Shown here: positions 45,463 through 54,050 of the stretch, in pieces
How the letters are laid out: every line of letters begins with the position of its first letter
How positions within the stretch are numbered: position 1 is the stretch's first letter
Assembly: GCF_003025595.1 (NCBI RefSeq)
Contig: NZ_PYMI01000001.1
Location: 372,001-436,000, forward strand
DNA length: 64,000 nucleotides
Direction: 5' to 3'
Source: Photobacterium ganghwense
GTDB taxonomy: Bacteria; Pseudomonadota; Gammaproteobacteria; Enterobacterales; Vibrionaceae
Notes under the pieces: generated by a model
Databases searched by the model: none
The model's input: the letters and a program-made list of their open reading frames with translations, nothing else
Told to the model about the DNA's origin: nothing
Translations under genes and position numbers: made by a program

Positions 45463-46683
45463 TTAATCCGCTTTATGGGCGGGTAGCCAGACAGAAATCA
45501 GCGTTGTCACGGCCAGAAATACAAATGATACCCACAAGCAGGCCGCCAGTCCGAATGCCAGATATATCCATCCCGACAAAATGGTGCCAATTAATCGCCC
45601 CATCGCATTGGCCATATAATAAAAACCAACATCCAGAGACACACCGTCTTCTTTTGCATAACTGACAATCAAATAGGAATGCAGTGATGAGTTGATGGCA
45701 AACACCGCGCCGAAACTCAGCAAGCCAGCAATAATAGTTAACCCTGGTTGCCAGCCTGATTGCACGCCAATCGCCACCAGTGCCGTCACAGCGGCTAACA
45801 GGGCAGCCCAGCCCATTGCCGCTTTACCGTCCGGCACCACACCACGCGATTTGCCGGTGAAATGCGGTGCAACACCCTGCACAACCCCATAAGCAATCAC
45901 CCAGAGAGCAAGGAAACCGCCTACCCAGAGATGATCCCAGCCAAATACTTCGCTCAGATACAGCGGCAACGCCACCACGAACCACACGTCTCTGGCGCCA
46001 AACAGGAACATTCTGGCGGCAGAAAGGATATTCACGCTGACGCTTTTGGAAAATATCTGAGAAAACTTCACTTTCTGCTTGGCTTTGCCCAGATCTTTGT
46101 CCAGCCACATCAGGCTCATCACCAGTACCACCAGCAAGACCGACGCCATGGCCACCACCGCGCCCTTGAAGCCAATCAACGTGAGCAGCAAACCACCGAT
46201 AAAAAAGCCCGCCCCTTTCAGGGCATTCTTAGATCCGGTTAGTACCGCGACCCAGTGATACAGCGCCCCCTGCTGCCCATCAGGCACCAGGGTTTTAATA
46301 GCACTTTTGGCGCTCATTTTATTGAGATCTTTTGCGATTCCGGACATTGCCTGCGCCAGCATTACCCAAGGCACTGTCAGATAGCTGACCGGTACAGCCA
46401 ACATCAGCAACGCCACCACTTGCATGGCCAGGCCGGTGTTCATGGTACGATTCAGCCCCATACGCGCACCCAGCCAGCCGCCAATCAGGTTGGTGACAAC
46501 CCCGAAAAATTCATAGAACAGGAACAGTGAGGCGATTTCCAGCGCGCTGTAACCCAGTTGATGGAAGTACAGCACCACCAGCATACGCAGTGCTCCGTCA
46601 GTGACGGTAAAATTCCAGTAGTTAAAAGTGACCAACATATACTGGCGCACTTCTTTAGACAGACTTGAAATGGCGGCGATCAT
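45463..46683 (-). CDS. arsJ: Organoarsenical efflux MFS transporter ArsJ
   Basis: A 406-residue MFS protein matching ArsJ: N-terminal VRQYMLVTFNYWNFTVTDGA, RMLVVLYFHQLGYSALEIA and GGWLGARMGLNRTMNTG. ArsJ exports 1-arseno-3-phosphoglycerate, which the neighbouring GAPDH makes from arsenate and glyceraldehyde-3-phosphate; the product then breaks down outside the cell, releasing arsenate. It starts 34 nt after the GAPDH stop on the same strand, so the two are co-transcribed. About 12 TM segments are visible. Confidence 0.93.
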   Translation of the reverse strand: MIAAISSLSKEVRQYMLVTFNYWNFTVTDGALRMLVVLYFHQLGYSALEIASLFLFYEFFGVVTNLIGGWLGARMGLNRTMNTGLAMQVVALLMLAVPVSYLTVPWVMLAQAMSGIAKDLNKMSAKSAIKTLVPDGQQGALYHWVAVLTGSKNALKGAGFFIGGLLLTLIGFKGAVVAMASVLLVVLVMSLMWLDKDLGKAKQKVKFSQIFSKSVSVNILSAARMFLFGARDVWFVVALPLYLSEVFGWDHLWVGGFLALWVIAYGVVQGVAPHFTGKSRGVVPDGKAAMGWAALLAAVTALVAIGVQSGWQPGLTIIAGLLSFGAVFAINSSLHSYLIVSYAKEDGVSLDVGFYYMANAMGRLIGTILSGWIYLAFGLAACLWVSFVFLAVTTLISVWLPAHKAD

Positions 46684-46717
46684 ACTCAGAGATTCCTGTT
46701 CTTAGACTTATTCGAGC

Positions 46718-47722
46718 TTAACCTGCCAGACCCACTTTGCGGATCAGCTCTGAGGTACGGGTCGCATAACCCATCTCATTGTCGTACCAGGCATAGACTT
46801 TCACCATCCGGTCATTCACCACCATCGTCGACAGTGCATCTACCACCGTTGAGCGTTGATCGCCTTTGTAATCAATCGATACCAGTGGGCGGTCTTCATA
46901 GCCAAGAATACCTGCCAGTTCGCCTTCGGCTGCTTCTTTAAGCAGCGCATTCACTTCATCGGCTGTCGTGTCCCGGCTGACATCAAAAATGATGTCGGTC
47001 AGCGAAGCATTTGCCAGTGGTACACGCACCGCATGACCGTTAATTTTACCGGCCAGCTCAGGGAAAATTTCGACAATGGCAGTGGCTGAACCCGTCGTCG
47101 TCGGGATCAGGCTCATCCCACAGGCACGTGCACGACGCAGATCTTTATGCGGCGCATCCAGAATGGTTTGAGTGTTTGTCAGATCATGAATTGTGGTAAA
47201 GGTTGACTGCTCAATCCCCAGTTTTTCGTGAATAACTTTAACCACAGGAGCAATACAGTTTGTGGTGCAGGAAGCTGCCGTCACAATGCGGTGTTGTGCA
47301 GGATCAAACAGATGATCGTTAACCCCAACCACGACATTCAGTACCCCTTCCTCCTTCACCGGAGCGGATACTACAACGCGTTTCACACCCTGCGCTAAAT
47401 ATTGATCCAGAAACTCGCGCTTACGGTGAACACCGGTCGCTTCAAGCACCACATCACAACCTGACCAGTCAACCGCCTGAATATCACGCTCCTGAGTGCA
47501 ACGGATTGTTTTGTTGTTAATAAGCAGCGTGTTCCCGTCAACGTTCACGTTGTGATGCCAGCGTCCCTGAACTGAATCGAACTCCAGCAAATGGCCCAGT
47601 GTTTTAGCATCACCAGCCACATCATTGATTTGCACAAACTCCAGCTCTTCCCAGTCAAACGCAGCACGAAGTGCCAAACGACCGATGCGGCCAAAACCGT
47701 TAATGCCTACTTTAATTGCCAT
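46718..47722 (-). CDS. ArsJ-associated glyceraldehyde-3-phosphate dehydrogenase
   Basis: A 334-residue GAPDH with the NAD motif [16 protein letters not shown] and the catalytic SCTTNC (Cys152). Pairing with ArsJ identifies it as the arsenic-specific paralogue, which uses arsenate in place of phosphate to give 1-arseno-3-phosphoglycerate. The start at 47722 ([10 protein letters not shown]) has GAGGAGA upstream; an in-frame ATG six codons earlier overlaps that site. A perfect inverted repeat identical in core to the one before the arsenate-reductase/ArsR gene lies about 135 nt upstream, which suggests a separate arsenic-controlled promoter. Confidence 0.93.
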   Translation of the reverse strand: MAIKVGINGFGRIGRLALRAAFDWEELEFVQINDVAGDAKTLGHLLEFDSVQGRWHHNVNVDGNTLLINNKTIRCTQERDIQAVDWSGCDVVLEATGVHRKREFLDQYLAQGVKRVVVSAPVKEEGVLNVVVGVNDHLFDPAQHRIVTAASCTTNCIAPVVKVIHEKLGIEQSTFTTIHDLTNTQTILDAPHKDLRRARACGMSLIPTTTGSATAIVEIFPELAGKINGHAVRVPLANASLTDIIFDVSRDTTADEVNALLKEAAEGELAGILGYEDRPLVSIDYKGDQRSTVVDALSTMVVNDRMVKVYAWYDNEMGYATRTSELIRKVGLAG

Positions 47723-48264
47723 GTTCCATTCTCCTCGCACCCGACGCTAATACCCGGGATCTTATGTCCGAAAGATAGTCACCCACGCTGGTGTCTAAAA
47801 TCTTAGCCACACTCTGGGGTCAATACTTATGCCTAAGCCAGAATATACACAAAATCGTATATATGATTTTTCATATATACTATCAGGACAAAAAATAGTT
47901 TCCAGATCTTTTTACCTCCCCCTTCTCGAAGAGAAGCCGCCCCAGAAACCTAACTGACAGAAAAACCACTCTGCTAACCAGCGCTCCCCTGTATTCGGAC
48001 AGGGAAAACACGGTAGATACACGACGTAACTTGACCAACATGGTGACCAAAAACAAAATAAGATGGAAAGAGTGAGGGAAAACGAGGTGAACAGAGATAC
48101 CGCGAAACAAGCCGGGACAAAACGAAGCAAGTGGGAACAAAAAGAAGCTGATAGGTTTAGAAAAACTATAAAACGGAGGGAAACACAGCGTGGACCCACA
48201 AACAATTAAGCAGCAGCTTAGCATTAAGCCACTGCCAAATGTGACGAGACACTGAGCGCAGAAG
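47723..48264. other. Spacer between the GAPDH gene and the arsC-arsR fusion gene
   Basis: About 540 nt. The proximal part (47723-47880) is the GAPDH promoter and operator region. The distal part (47885-48250) is strongly purine-biased on the plus strand; a 48-codon plus-strand frame (48063-48209) is highly charged but has no good ribosome binding site, and the 113-codon minus frame looks like a low-complexity shadow. It may be a decayed insertion. Confidence 0.45.
47842..47880 (-). promoter_or_regulatory. ArsR-type operator and candidate -10 of the GAPDH-arsJ unit
   Basis: Perfect 10-bp inverted repeat gtatatatga (47857-47866) and tcatatatac (47871-47880) with spacer tttt. On the minus strand a TATATT (-10-like, 47842-47847) follows within 10 nt, so a bound repressor would cover the -35 region. 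Confidence 0.75.
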
Positions 48265-49029
48265 CTACACTTTCACGGAACGATTATCAGGCACTTTACG
48301 TTGCTGGAGCTGACTGAGTTGGAGCTTTTCCTGATTGATTATTCCCGGATTGCCATTACGAACCGTTGTAAAAACATGACGGACCCAGACAGGCAGGTTT
48401 TCCGTGTAACGGTAGAAGATCCATTGTCCTTCCCGACGCGTTTCCAGTACCCCGCTATCGCGCAGCAATGCCAAATGTCTTGAGACTTTAGGCTGACTGA
48501 CACCCAGACTTTCAACAAGATCGCTGACGGTCACCCACTGCTCATCTTCTATAATCATCAGGATTTTGAGCCTGAGAGGATCACTCATCACTTTAAACAG
48601 CTCGACCGGTCCCATCGCGGACGTCGATTCCGTGCCGTTTAACATCAAAAACAAGGAAATCCGGGCGATGAGCGCATCCAGCGTGTCACGAAACGGCTTG
48701 AGCCCAGGCAGCGGTTTAGGATCTTTAAAGTCCCAGTGTAACAGCGCATCAGAATCAGCAAACAACGCACACTCATCGCTGGCTTTGTCACACAAGGTGA
48801 TAACGGTATCAAAGTGCTGATCCGCCAGATCCTGAACCGACAAGCTTTCAAGGCCGGAACTGTCGATCCCTTGCTCTGCGAGTGCTTCATAAACCCGTGG
48901 GTCAACCCCTTCAGGCCGCATGCCAGCGCTACACACCTCCACGCCATTGCCCGCCAAATGACGCATTGCCGCTTCAGCCAACTGTGAACGGGCGGAGTTA
49001 CCGGTACAGAGAAAAAGGATTCGTTTCAT
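48265..49029 (-). CDS. Fused arsenate reductase (LMW-phosphatase type) and ArsR-family repressor
   Basis: A 254-residue fusion. Residues 1-130 are a low-molecular-weight phosphatase-type arsenate reductase: the P-loop CTGNSARS with Cys8, the DPKPLPG-type loop (DFKDPKPLPGL) and the redox pair Cys80/Cys87 (CDKASDEC), matching the spacing Cys82/Cys89 of plasmid pI258 ArsC. Residues about 138-230 are an ArsR winged helix (LFKVMSDPLRLKILMII, SDLVESLGVSQPKVSRHLAL). The ArsR half contains no cysteine at all, so the usual arsenite site (ELCVCDL) is absent; the corresponding stretch reads WVTVSDL. The gene is autoregulated if the inverted repeat just upstream is its operator. It controls, by inference, the GAPDH-arsJ unit. 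Confidence 0.9.
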   Translation of the reverse strand: MKRILFLCTGNSARSQLAEAAMRHLAGNGVEVCSAGMRPEGVDPRVYEALAEQGIDSSGLESLSVQDLADQHFDTVITLCDKASDECALFADSDALLHWDFKDPKPLPGLKPFRDTLDALIARISLFLMLNGTESTSAMGPVELFKVMSDPLRLKILMIIEDEQWVTVSDLVESLGVSQPKVSRHLALLRDSGVLETRREGQWIFYRYTENLPVWVRHVFTTVRNGNPGIINQEKLQLSQLQQRKVPDNRSVKV

Positions 49030-49061
49030 GCTACTGGCCTGAAGGTTATTATTCTGCCGCT

Positions 49062-49100
49062 ATTATATGCACAGGCTCAGATATATGAAAGATCATATAT
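49062..49100 (-). promoter_or_regulatory. ArsR-type operator and -10 box of the arsC-arsR fusion gene
   Basis: Perfect inverted repeat atatatga (49081-49088) and tcatatat (49093-49100), spacer aaga, sharing its core with the operator upstream of GAPDH. On the minus strand a consensus TATAAT lies at 49062-49067, placing the operator over the -35 region. Confidence 0.78.
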
Positions 49101-49376
49101 GCTGCGCTGTGACTTTCAGTCGAGGAGATTAAAACCGTTCTAAACAGATATACACGCCGTCGGGCATCAGCCACTAGGAGTACAAAATGCTGACAGTGGA
49201 CAAAGAAAAAAGGGAAGGAAAGCCGGCAGAGAAACTGATAAAGGGAAATGAAAACAAGTTAACCGTTCTAAAAAGAAGAAAAAGCCACCCCATGACGACG
49301 TGACTCTTTTTGTGATGGTGTTCTGTAGTGAACGCGCTGATAAGTACCGAGACCGTTCAGCAGGGTATCTCGAAAA
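49101..49376. other. Purine-rich intergenic stretch downstream of the arsenic operator
   Basis: Apart from the small frame at 49187-49303, no gene is seen. The 12-nt sequence aaccgttctaaa occurs twice (49133-49144 and 49261-49272). No terminator for the oxygenase gene could be identified. Confidence 0.45.
49187..49303 (+). CDS. Possible small divergent protein next to the arsenic operator
   Basis: A 38-codon frame starting MLTVDKEKREGKPAEKLIKG and ending TTOP at TGA 49301-49303 (last residues SHPMTT). It has an excellent ribosome binding site, AGGAG at 49176-49180, 6 nt before the ATG. The peptide is very basic and hydrophilic, without cysteines. It is divergent from the arsC-arsR fusion gene, across the shared operator. 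Composition is low in complexity (purine-rich), so chance cannot be excluded. Confidence 0.4.
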   Translation: MLTVDKEKREGKPAEKLIKGNENKLTVLKRRKSHPMTT

Positions 49377-49985
49377 CTAGCGGGAAATATCCATCCGGTC
49401 GCCCGTTACCCCATTGGTTCGGAACCAACCAGCAATGCTAAACCGTTCACGCTGTACCGGTAACACTTCATGAGGAAAATTTTCCGACAAAAAGACCACC
49501 AGCCGGCCGGCTTTTGGCTCAAGCGTTTTCAGCAAGTTATCTTCCATGTCATACATTTTAAGCTGGCCGCCATCATCTTCATGCCATTGCTCGTTGAGAT
49601 AAAACACTGTGGTCAGCTTACGGTTGCTCTGGCCTTTGAAAGCGTCCAGGTGTTTCTCATAAAAATCACCGTGCTCGTATTTGGCAAAATGTGATTCATA
49701 CTCAAACAAACCGAGAAACAGGTGACGATTGACCATCTGACGGATCGTTTCCATTTCGGCCAGATAAGCCTGAACCGGCTGCCCCATGTTGCCGTCCAGC
49801 CACTGTATTTTGTCGCGGCGTCGCGATTTTGCCTGCATGTAGTCCTGATTCCGCCCGATTCCGGCTTGCGTCCATTCCTCCGGAATACAGCTGGCTAATG
49901 CCCTTACTTTCTCTGTCGAGAGAAAATCGTCCCAAACATACCAACCACAGGTATGCAGTGCATCAATCAGAGAATCGTGATTCAT
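49377..49985 (-). CDS. 2-oxoglutarate/Fe(II)-dependent oxygenase (prolyl-hydroxylase-like)
   Basis: A 202-residue protein of the 2OG-Fe(II) oxygenase superfamily. The metal triad His112-x-Asp114 (YEKHLDAF) and His172 (NFPHEVLPV) is present, with the 2-oxoglutarate-binding Arg181 in RFSIAGWF. Other typical segments are LTTVFYLNEQWHEDDGGQL and AGRLVVFLSE. The closest described relatives are bacterial prolyl-4-hydroxylase-like enzymes; the substrate (protein residue or small molecule) is not shown. It stands alone, 290 nt from the alpha/beta hydrolase gene on the same strand. Confidence 0.87.
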   Translation of the reverse strand: MNHDSLIDALHTCGWYVWDDFLSTEKVRALASCIPEEWTQAGIGRNQDYMQAKSRRRDKIQWLDGNMGQPVQAYLAEMETIRQMVNRHLFLGLFEYESHFAKYEHGDFYEKHLDAFKGQSNRKLTTVFYLNEQWHEDDGGQLKMYDMEDNLLKTLEPKAGRLVVFLSENFPHEVLPVQRERFSIAGWFRTNGVTGDRMDISR

Positions 49986-50278
49986 TGTTTATAAGCGCAA
50001 TACAGTAAAAAGACGCTTATATTTCATTCTGATGACCGCCACAAATCATCTATTTCATCCTGAGCATCAAAAATAATTATCGAGCTTTCACTGTCATATT
50101 ATGCGCTTCGTCGATGCTGGGTAACACAGAACCAGCGCCTTAGGCAACACACTGTTTTTTAGCGAAAATACCGATTAAGACAAAATCTTAACTTAGCGCC
50201 TGACGGAGCAAGTGCCTAAGTTGCATTAATAAATGCTGACAAGATTTCTTACAACGTCATGTCTTACTAGGTCATTCC

Positions 50279-51352
50279 CTACAAAGTGTGGGTAAGTACC
50301 CATTGGCGAATTTGAGCCATCACTGTCGGGTGGCATATCAGGTCAATATGGTGAATGCCGGCCCCAACCCACTTTCCATGGTCAGCATAATTCAGCGCCG
50401 GCATCCCCTGTTCGCTCTCACCGAGAGCACTCGGTACAGGCACAAGGCCGTCGCCCAAACGGCGATTTTTTTCATCATGAAGGTTTTTCCCCAGGCAACT
50501 TGCCACCGCAAAGCAATGTACTTGGTCAGGTAAACGCGGACGGGTCTGCATCGCATCATGACTTGGTGACTTGTCAGTGTGCAGCCAGTCTTCATGCACA
50601 ATCAGGCCTCGGCTTAAATCTTTCGTCCCACTACTGCGTATTTCACCCAGTTTCTGCAAAAAACTCAGACTTGGCGTAGTCGCGGCCTGCTCATCAATCC
50701 AGGAAGCCAGACGCGCCAGCGGTGCCCCATTGTGTGGTGTACCCAAAGTGACAAATGTTTGCAGTCGGTGCACCCACTGATAGTTGCAATGCTCAGCATA
50801 GTAACAAGCACTGCGGGTCACCAGCCCGCCCATGCTGTGGCCGACAATCACAAGCTCAGTCACCTCACATGGCCAGGCTCGGATCAGCGCTTCCAGTGCG
50901 GTCGCCAACTCTTCGCCATTCTGGGAAATATGGTGGCCGGTGTTGTAACGAAGAAAAACAGCAGTATATCCCGCAGCAGCCAGCAACTGATCAGGCTTAT
51001 GCCCTTTACGCTGCCAGCCGGTATCAGCCATACACCAGCCATGTACATAAAGAACAATCCTTGATGAAGCGCCGGGGAGCTGGGATGCCAATAATGCCGG
51101 ATGAGTACTCAGGATCTGGCGTTGATCAGTAAACACCATCGATAGCGCTAACGGGCTTTGTTTGTGATACAGCTGATCCCCTACCATGCCATTGACTTTG
51201 GCGAGAAACGCCAGTTTCTGATCCGGTGGCAATCCTTCTTCGATAAACTGCAAAGCACGCTGTTTAGCAGCAGCAGACTGTTCCACAAAGCGGCTGGAAA
51301 AGTCCTGCTTCAGGAGATGGAGCTTATCTCTGAGATTATCGTTTATCGTCAT
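50279..51352 (-). CDS. Alpha/beta hydrolase, lipase/esterase-like
   Basis: A 357-residue alpha/beta hydrolase without signal peptide. The nucleophile elbow is GHSMGGLVTRS with Ser173; the oxyanion-hole segment is LYVHGWCMADTGW. LGTPHNGAPLARLASWID after the elbow is typical of PGAP1-like and triacylglycerol-lipase-like proteins. The C-terminal His is probably in GIHHIDLICHP. The first 60 residues are helical and lack similarity. The substrate is unknown; the lipid-related genes downstream make an acyl ester plausible. The start ATG at 51352 lies 275 nt from the GMC oxidoreductase gene. Confidence 0.82.
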   Translation of the reverse strand: MTINDNLRDKLHLLKQDFSSRFVEQSAAAKQRALQFIEEGLPPDQKLAFLAKVNGMVGDQLYHKQSPLALSMVFTDQRQILSTHPALLASQLPGASSRIVLYVHGWCMADTGWQRKGHKPDQLLAAAGYTAVFLRYNTGHHISQNGEELATALEALIRAWPCEVTELVIVGHSMGGLVTRSACYYAEHCNYQWVHRLQTFVTLGTPHNGAPLARLASWIDEQAATTPSLSFLQKLGEIRSSGTKDLSRGLIVHEDWLHTDKSPSHDAMQTRPRLPDQVHCFAVASCLGKNLHDEKNRRLGDGLVPVPSALGESEQGMPALNYADHGKWVGAGIHHIDLICHPTVMAQIRQWVLTHTL

Positions 51353-51573
51353 TGGTCAACCTCAGTAATATTTTTTCACTGTTCGATAATAGAATAATCC
51401 CCTCCGGCTTAACAGCCTATTTTTCAATACACGAAAAATAATCAGTGCTAACTAATTTAAAATAAAAACCAATAACTCAAATTTTAAACAAAAAATAAAA
51501 TTGGTAGATTATAGAAAATTAAATTAGAAAAAACATACCAATTTTAAAAATATGGCTATCGATAAAATATCTA

Positions 51574-51614
51574 TAAAAAATGGCGAAGGTAACAATAAGT
51601 CACAACTTCGCCAT
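51574..51614 (-). terminator. Terminator of the GMC oxidoreductase gene
   Basis: 9-bp stem atggcgaag/cttcgccat (51580-51588 with 51606-51614), 17-nt loop; on the minus strand it is followed by TTTTTTATAG. Confidence 0.75.
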
Positions 51615-51626
51615 GAAGATGATAAA

Positions 51627-53264
51627 TCACGCTACCTGATGCGTTGAAATAATAGGTGCAGGTGCAACGTCAGATAAATCGTTTAAAATCATATCAGCGG
51701 CTTTTTCTGCAATCATGATGGTCGGTGCATTGGTATTCCCCCCAATGAGCGTTGGCATTATCGACGCGTCAATCACACGCAACCCCGACATCCCCCGAAC
51801 CCGTAATCGCTCATCAACCACTGCCATGCTGTCCTGCCCCATTTTGCAGGTACCGACCGGGTGATAGATCGATTCCGCTTTACGCCGAATAAAAGCGAGC
51901 AACGCTTCATCATCTTGTGCGTCACATCCCGGATACACTTCTTTCCCGCGATAACGGTCAAATGCCTGCTGGCTGAGAATTTCACGGGACAATTTCAAGC
52001 CCTGCAGCATTACCCGAATATCTTCAGGATGACTGAGATAATTCGGTGTGATTTTGGGAGGATGTGCAGGATCGTGGTTCACCAGCGTCAAACTGCCGCG
52101 GCTTTTGGGCCTCAGGTTGCAAGCATGCAACGAGTAGCCGTGACGGACGGTTTGCCACAAATTAAGCCCATGATTATCAAGGAAACAAGGCGAAAAATGG
52201 AACTGAATATCCGGCTTATCCAGAGTCGGGTCGGATTTTACAAACCCGCCAGCTTCCGCAATGTTCGTCGTGAAATTGCCTTTCCTGAACAATAGGTAAT
52301 CGACGATTCCCTTCACAGAACGCAACAGCGCGACGGGGGAAAATCCAACGGAATAAAACGTTCGTTCACGCGTCACAGCCAGTACATCCAGATGATCCTG
52401 CAGGTTTTTACCTACCCCAGGTAAATGGAGAACAGGCTCAATGCCCACCGACGAGAGTTCGCTCTGCTCCCCAATCCCCGACAGCATTAAAAGTTGCGGA
52501 CTATTGATGGCCCCTCCGCTTAGCAGCACCTCTTTGCTGGCCAGCAGTGTCTCCGTTTTGCCTTTTTTCTGATAACTGATCCCAATAGCCTTACCCTGTT
52601 CTGTCAGCACTCGGGTAACGAGCGCATCAGTAATCACCGTGAGATTTGTTCGTTGTTCAGCTGGGCGCAGGTAAGCGACGGCACTGCTACAACGCTGCCC
52701 GTTACGCTGGGTTACCTGATAAAAACCGATCCCTTCCTGACTGGCACCATTGAAATCGTGATTGATTGGGTGGCCCGCCTGCTGCGCAGCTTGCAGAAAG
52801 GCTTCAGATAGCGGGTTTCGGATACGCAGATCCGACACGTTCAGCGGACCATCTGCACCATGGTAGTCGTCTTCGCCCCGCTGCTGGTTCTCCGAGCGCT
52901 TAAAATACGGCAGCACATCTGCGAACCCCCAGCCCGCATTACCTTGCGCCGCCCACTCGTCATAGTCATCGGCATGACCGCGTATATAACACATCGCGTT
53001 AGATGACGAGCTACCTCCTAAGGTTTTTCCTCGCGGCCAGAACAGTTGGCGAGACTGTAACGTGGGCTCCTGCTCCGTATAATAGCGCCAGTTCATTTTT
53101 TTCGAATGCATCATACCGATGAGCCCCAGCGGTACATGCACTATCGGGCTGTCATCTTTTGGTCCGGCTTCTATCAGGCAGACATGGATAGCCGGGTCGG
53201 CACTGAGTCGGTTAGCAAGTACACATCCCGCAGAACCCGCACCGACTATGATAAAGTCATACAT
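51627..53264 (-). CDS. GMC-family FAD-dependent oxidoreductase (choline/alcohol dehydrogenase-like)
   Basis: A 545-residue GMC flavoprotein. The FAD motif DFIIVGAGSAGCVLANRLS is at the N terminus, followed by the GMC signatures FWPRGKTLGGSSSSNAMCY and GGAINSPQLLMLSGIG, and a catalytic His in IYHPVGTCKMG near the C terminus. Such enzymes oxidise primary alcohols or choline. There is no betB, betI or betT nearby, so a role in choline-betaine synthesis is not supported; a fatty or other alcohol substrate (AlkJ-like) is more in line with the lipid genes around it. It has its own terminator. Confidence 0.9.
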   Translation of the reverse strand: MYDFIIVGAGSAGCVLANRLSADPAIHVCLIEAGPKDDSPIVHVPLGLIGMMHSKKMNWRYYTEQEPTLQSRQLFWPRGKTLGGSSSSNAMCYIRGHADDYDEWAAQGNAGWGFADVLPYFKRSENQQRGEDDYHGADGPLNVSDLRIRNPLSEAFLQAAQQAGHPINHDFNGASQEGIGFYQVTQRNGQRCSSAVAYLRPAEQRTNLTVITDALVTRVLTEQGKAIGISYQKKGKTETLLASKEVLLSGGAINSPQLLMLSGIGEQSELSSVGIEPVLHLPGVGKNLQDHLDVLAVTRERTFYSVGFSPVALLRSVKGIVDYLLFRKGNFTTNIAEAGGFVKSDPTLDKPDIQFHFSPCFLDNHGLNLWQTVRHGYSLHACNLRPKSRGSLTLVNHDPAHPPKITPNYLSHPEDIRVMLQGLKLSREILSQQAFDRYRGKEVYPGCDAQDDEALLAFIRRKAESIYHPVGTCKMGQDSMAVVDERLRVRGMSGLRVIDASIMPTLIGGNTNAPTIMIAEKAADMILNDLSDVAPAPIISTHQVA

Positions 53265-53591
53265 AGCATCCCCTTTGATAAATATTGTCCATGCCAGCCA
53301 AATGTATAACCCAGTCTATTTTCAGTTTTTTAATTTCTATTAATAATAGAAGATGATTGTGGCATTGTAATAATGCTTACACTCATTATTTCTATAAATT
53401 AAAAATAAAAAGTGATCGCTTTAAAATTTATTAAATTTCAACATAGATAACTTGTCAGACCAGTGTAAATATAGAATTGAACGTTAAATGGATGCACAGC
53501 CGTATCATTTCTATTTGGGTAAGACGCTGGATCATCGTCCATTCATTACTGACACCCGAATGAATTTTATAACCTGATGAGGGATCGACAC
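53265..53591. other. AT-rich region between divergent GMC and ACBP genes
   Basis: About 330 nt, AT-rich, presumably with both promoters. Nothing specific recognised. Confidence 0.5.
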
Positions 53592-53858
53592 ATGGCAGAT
53601 TTACATTCACAATTTGAACAGGCTCAGGCCAACATTAAAACGCTGACACAACGCCCAACCAATGATGAGCTGCTGGCTCTATACGCCCTGTTCAAACAAG
53701 CGACCGAAGGGGACGTTTCAGGCAAAAGACCCGGGATGTTTGATTTTAAAGGTGCGGCTAAGTACGACGCCTGGGAGCAACTGAAAGGGACAAACGCTGA
53801 AAATGCGATGCAGCAGTACATCGACAAGGTAGCAGAGTTGGCCACACAATACGCATAA
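53592..53858 (+). CDS. Acyl-CoA-binding protein (ACBP family)
   Basis: An 88-residue protein of the ACBP family, the typical length. The helical core shows the conserved LLALYALFKQATEGD and DFKGAAKYDAWEQLKG, which carry the residues that contact the acyl-CoA 3'-phosphate and acyl chain (Tyr and Lys). It binds medium- and long-chain acyl-CoA in the cytosol. The family is general in eukaryotes but patchy in bacteria. GAGGG precedes the ATG 53592. It is on the opposite strand to the surrounding lipid genes. Confidence 0.92.
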   Translation: MADLHSQFEQAQANIKTLTQRPTNDELLALYALFKQATEGDVSGKRPGMFDFKGAAKYDAWEQLKGTNAENAMQQYIDKVAELATQYA

Positions 53859-53928
53859 CCGCTTCACACCCACTCCACCCCATCACTCCTTTCGCAAGAA
53901 GTGTAATAAAAACAAGAAGTCGATAAGA

Positions 53929-53956
53929 AAAGGCCGCTGATGCGGCCTTTGTTATT
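53929..53956. terminator. Terminator between convergent ACBP and TSP3-lipoprotein genes
   Basis: 9-bp stem aaaggccgc/gcggccttt (53929-53937 with 53942-53950), loop tgat, TTTGTTATT on the plus side. Confidence 0.8.
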
Positions 53957-54050
53957 GGTGACAGATACCAGTCTGCTGCGTCGCTACTTTGCTGCGTTGC
54001 GGCTTAGCTTCATAGCCACTTAGCGATTCAGCAATACAGCCAGTCAAACA

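Noticed and set aside
48063..48209. A 48-codon plus-strand frame in the same gap
   Set aside because: Highly charged and purine-rich with a poor ribosome binding site; weaker than the small frame at 49187-49303.
47883..48224. A 113-codon minus-strand frame in the arsenic module gap
   Set aside because: Its Phe/Leu/Ser-rich composition is explained by the purine bias of the other strand, and no start signal is visible.
51627..53264. Choline dehydrogenase betA
   Set aside because: The protein is GMC-family, but betB, betI and transporter genes are missing, so a specific betA assignment is not supported.
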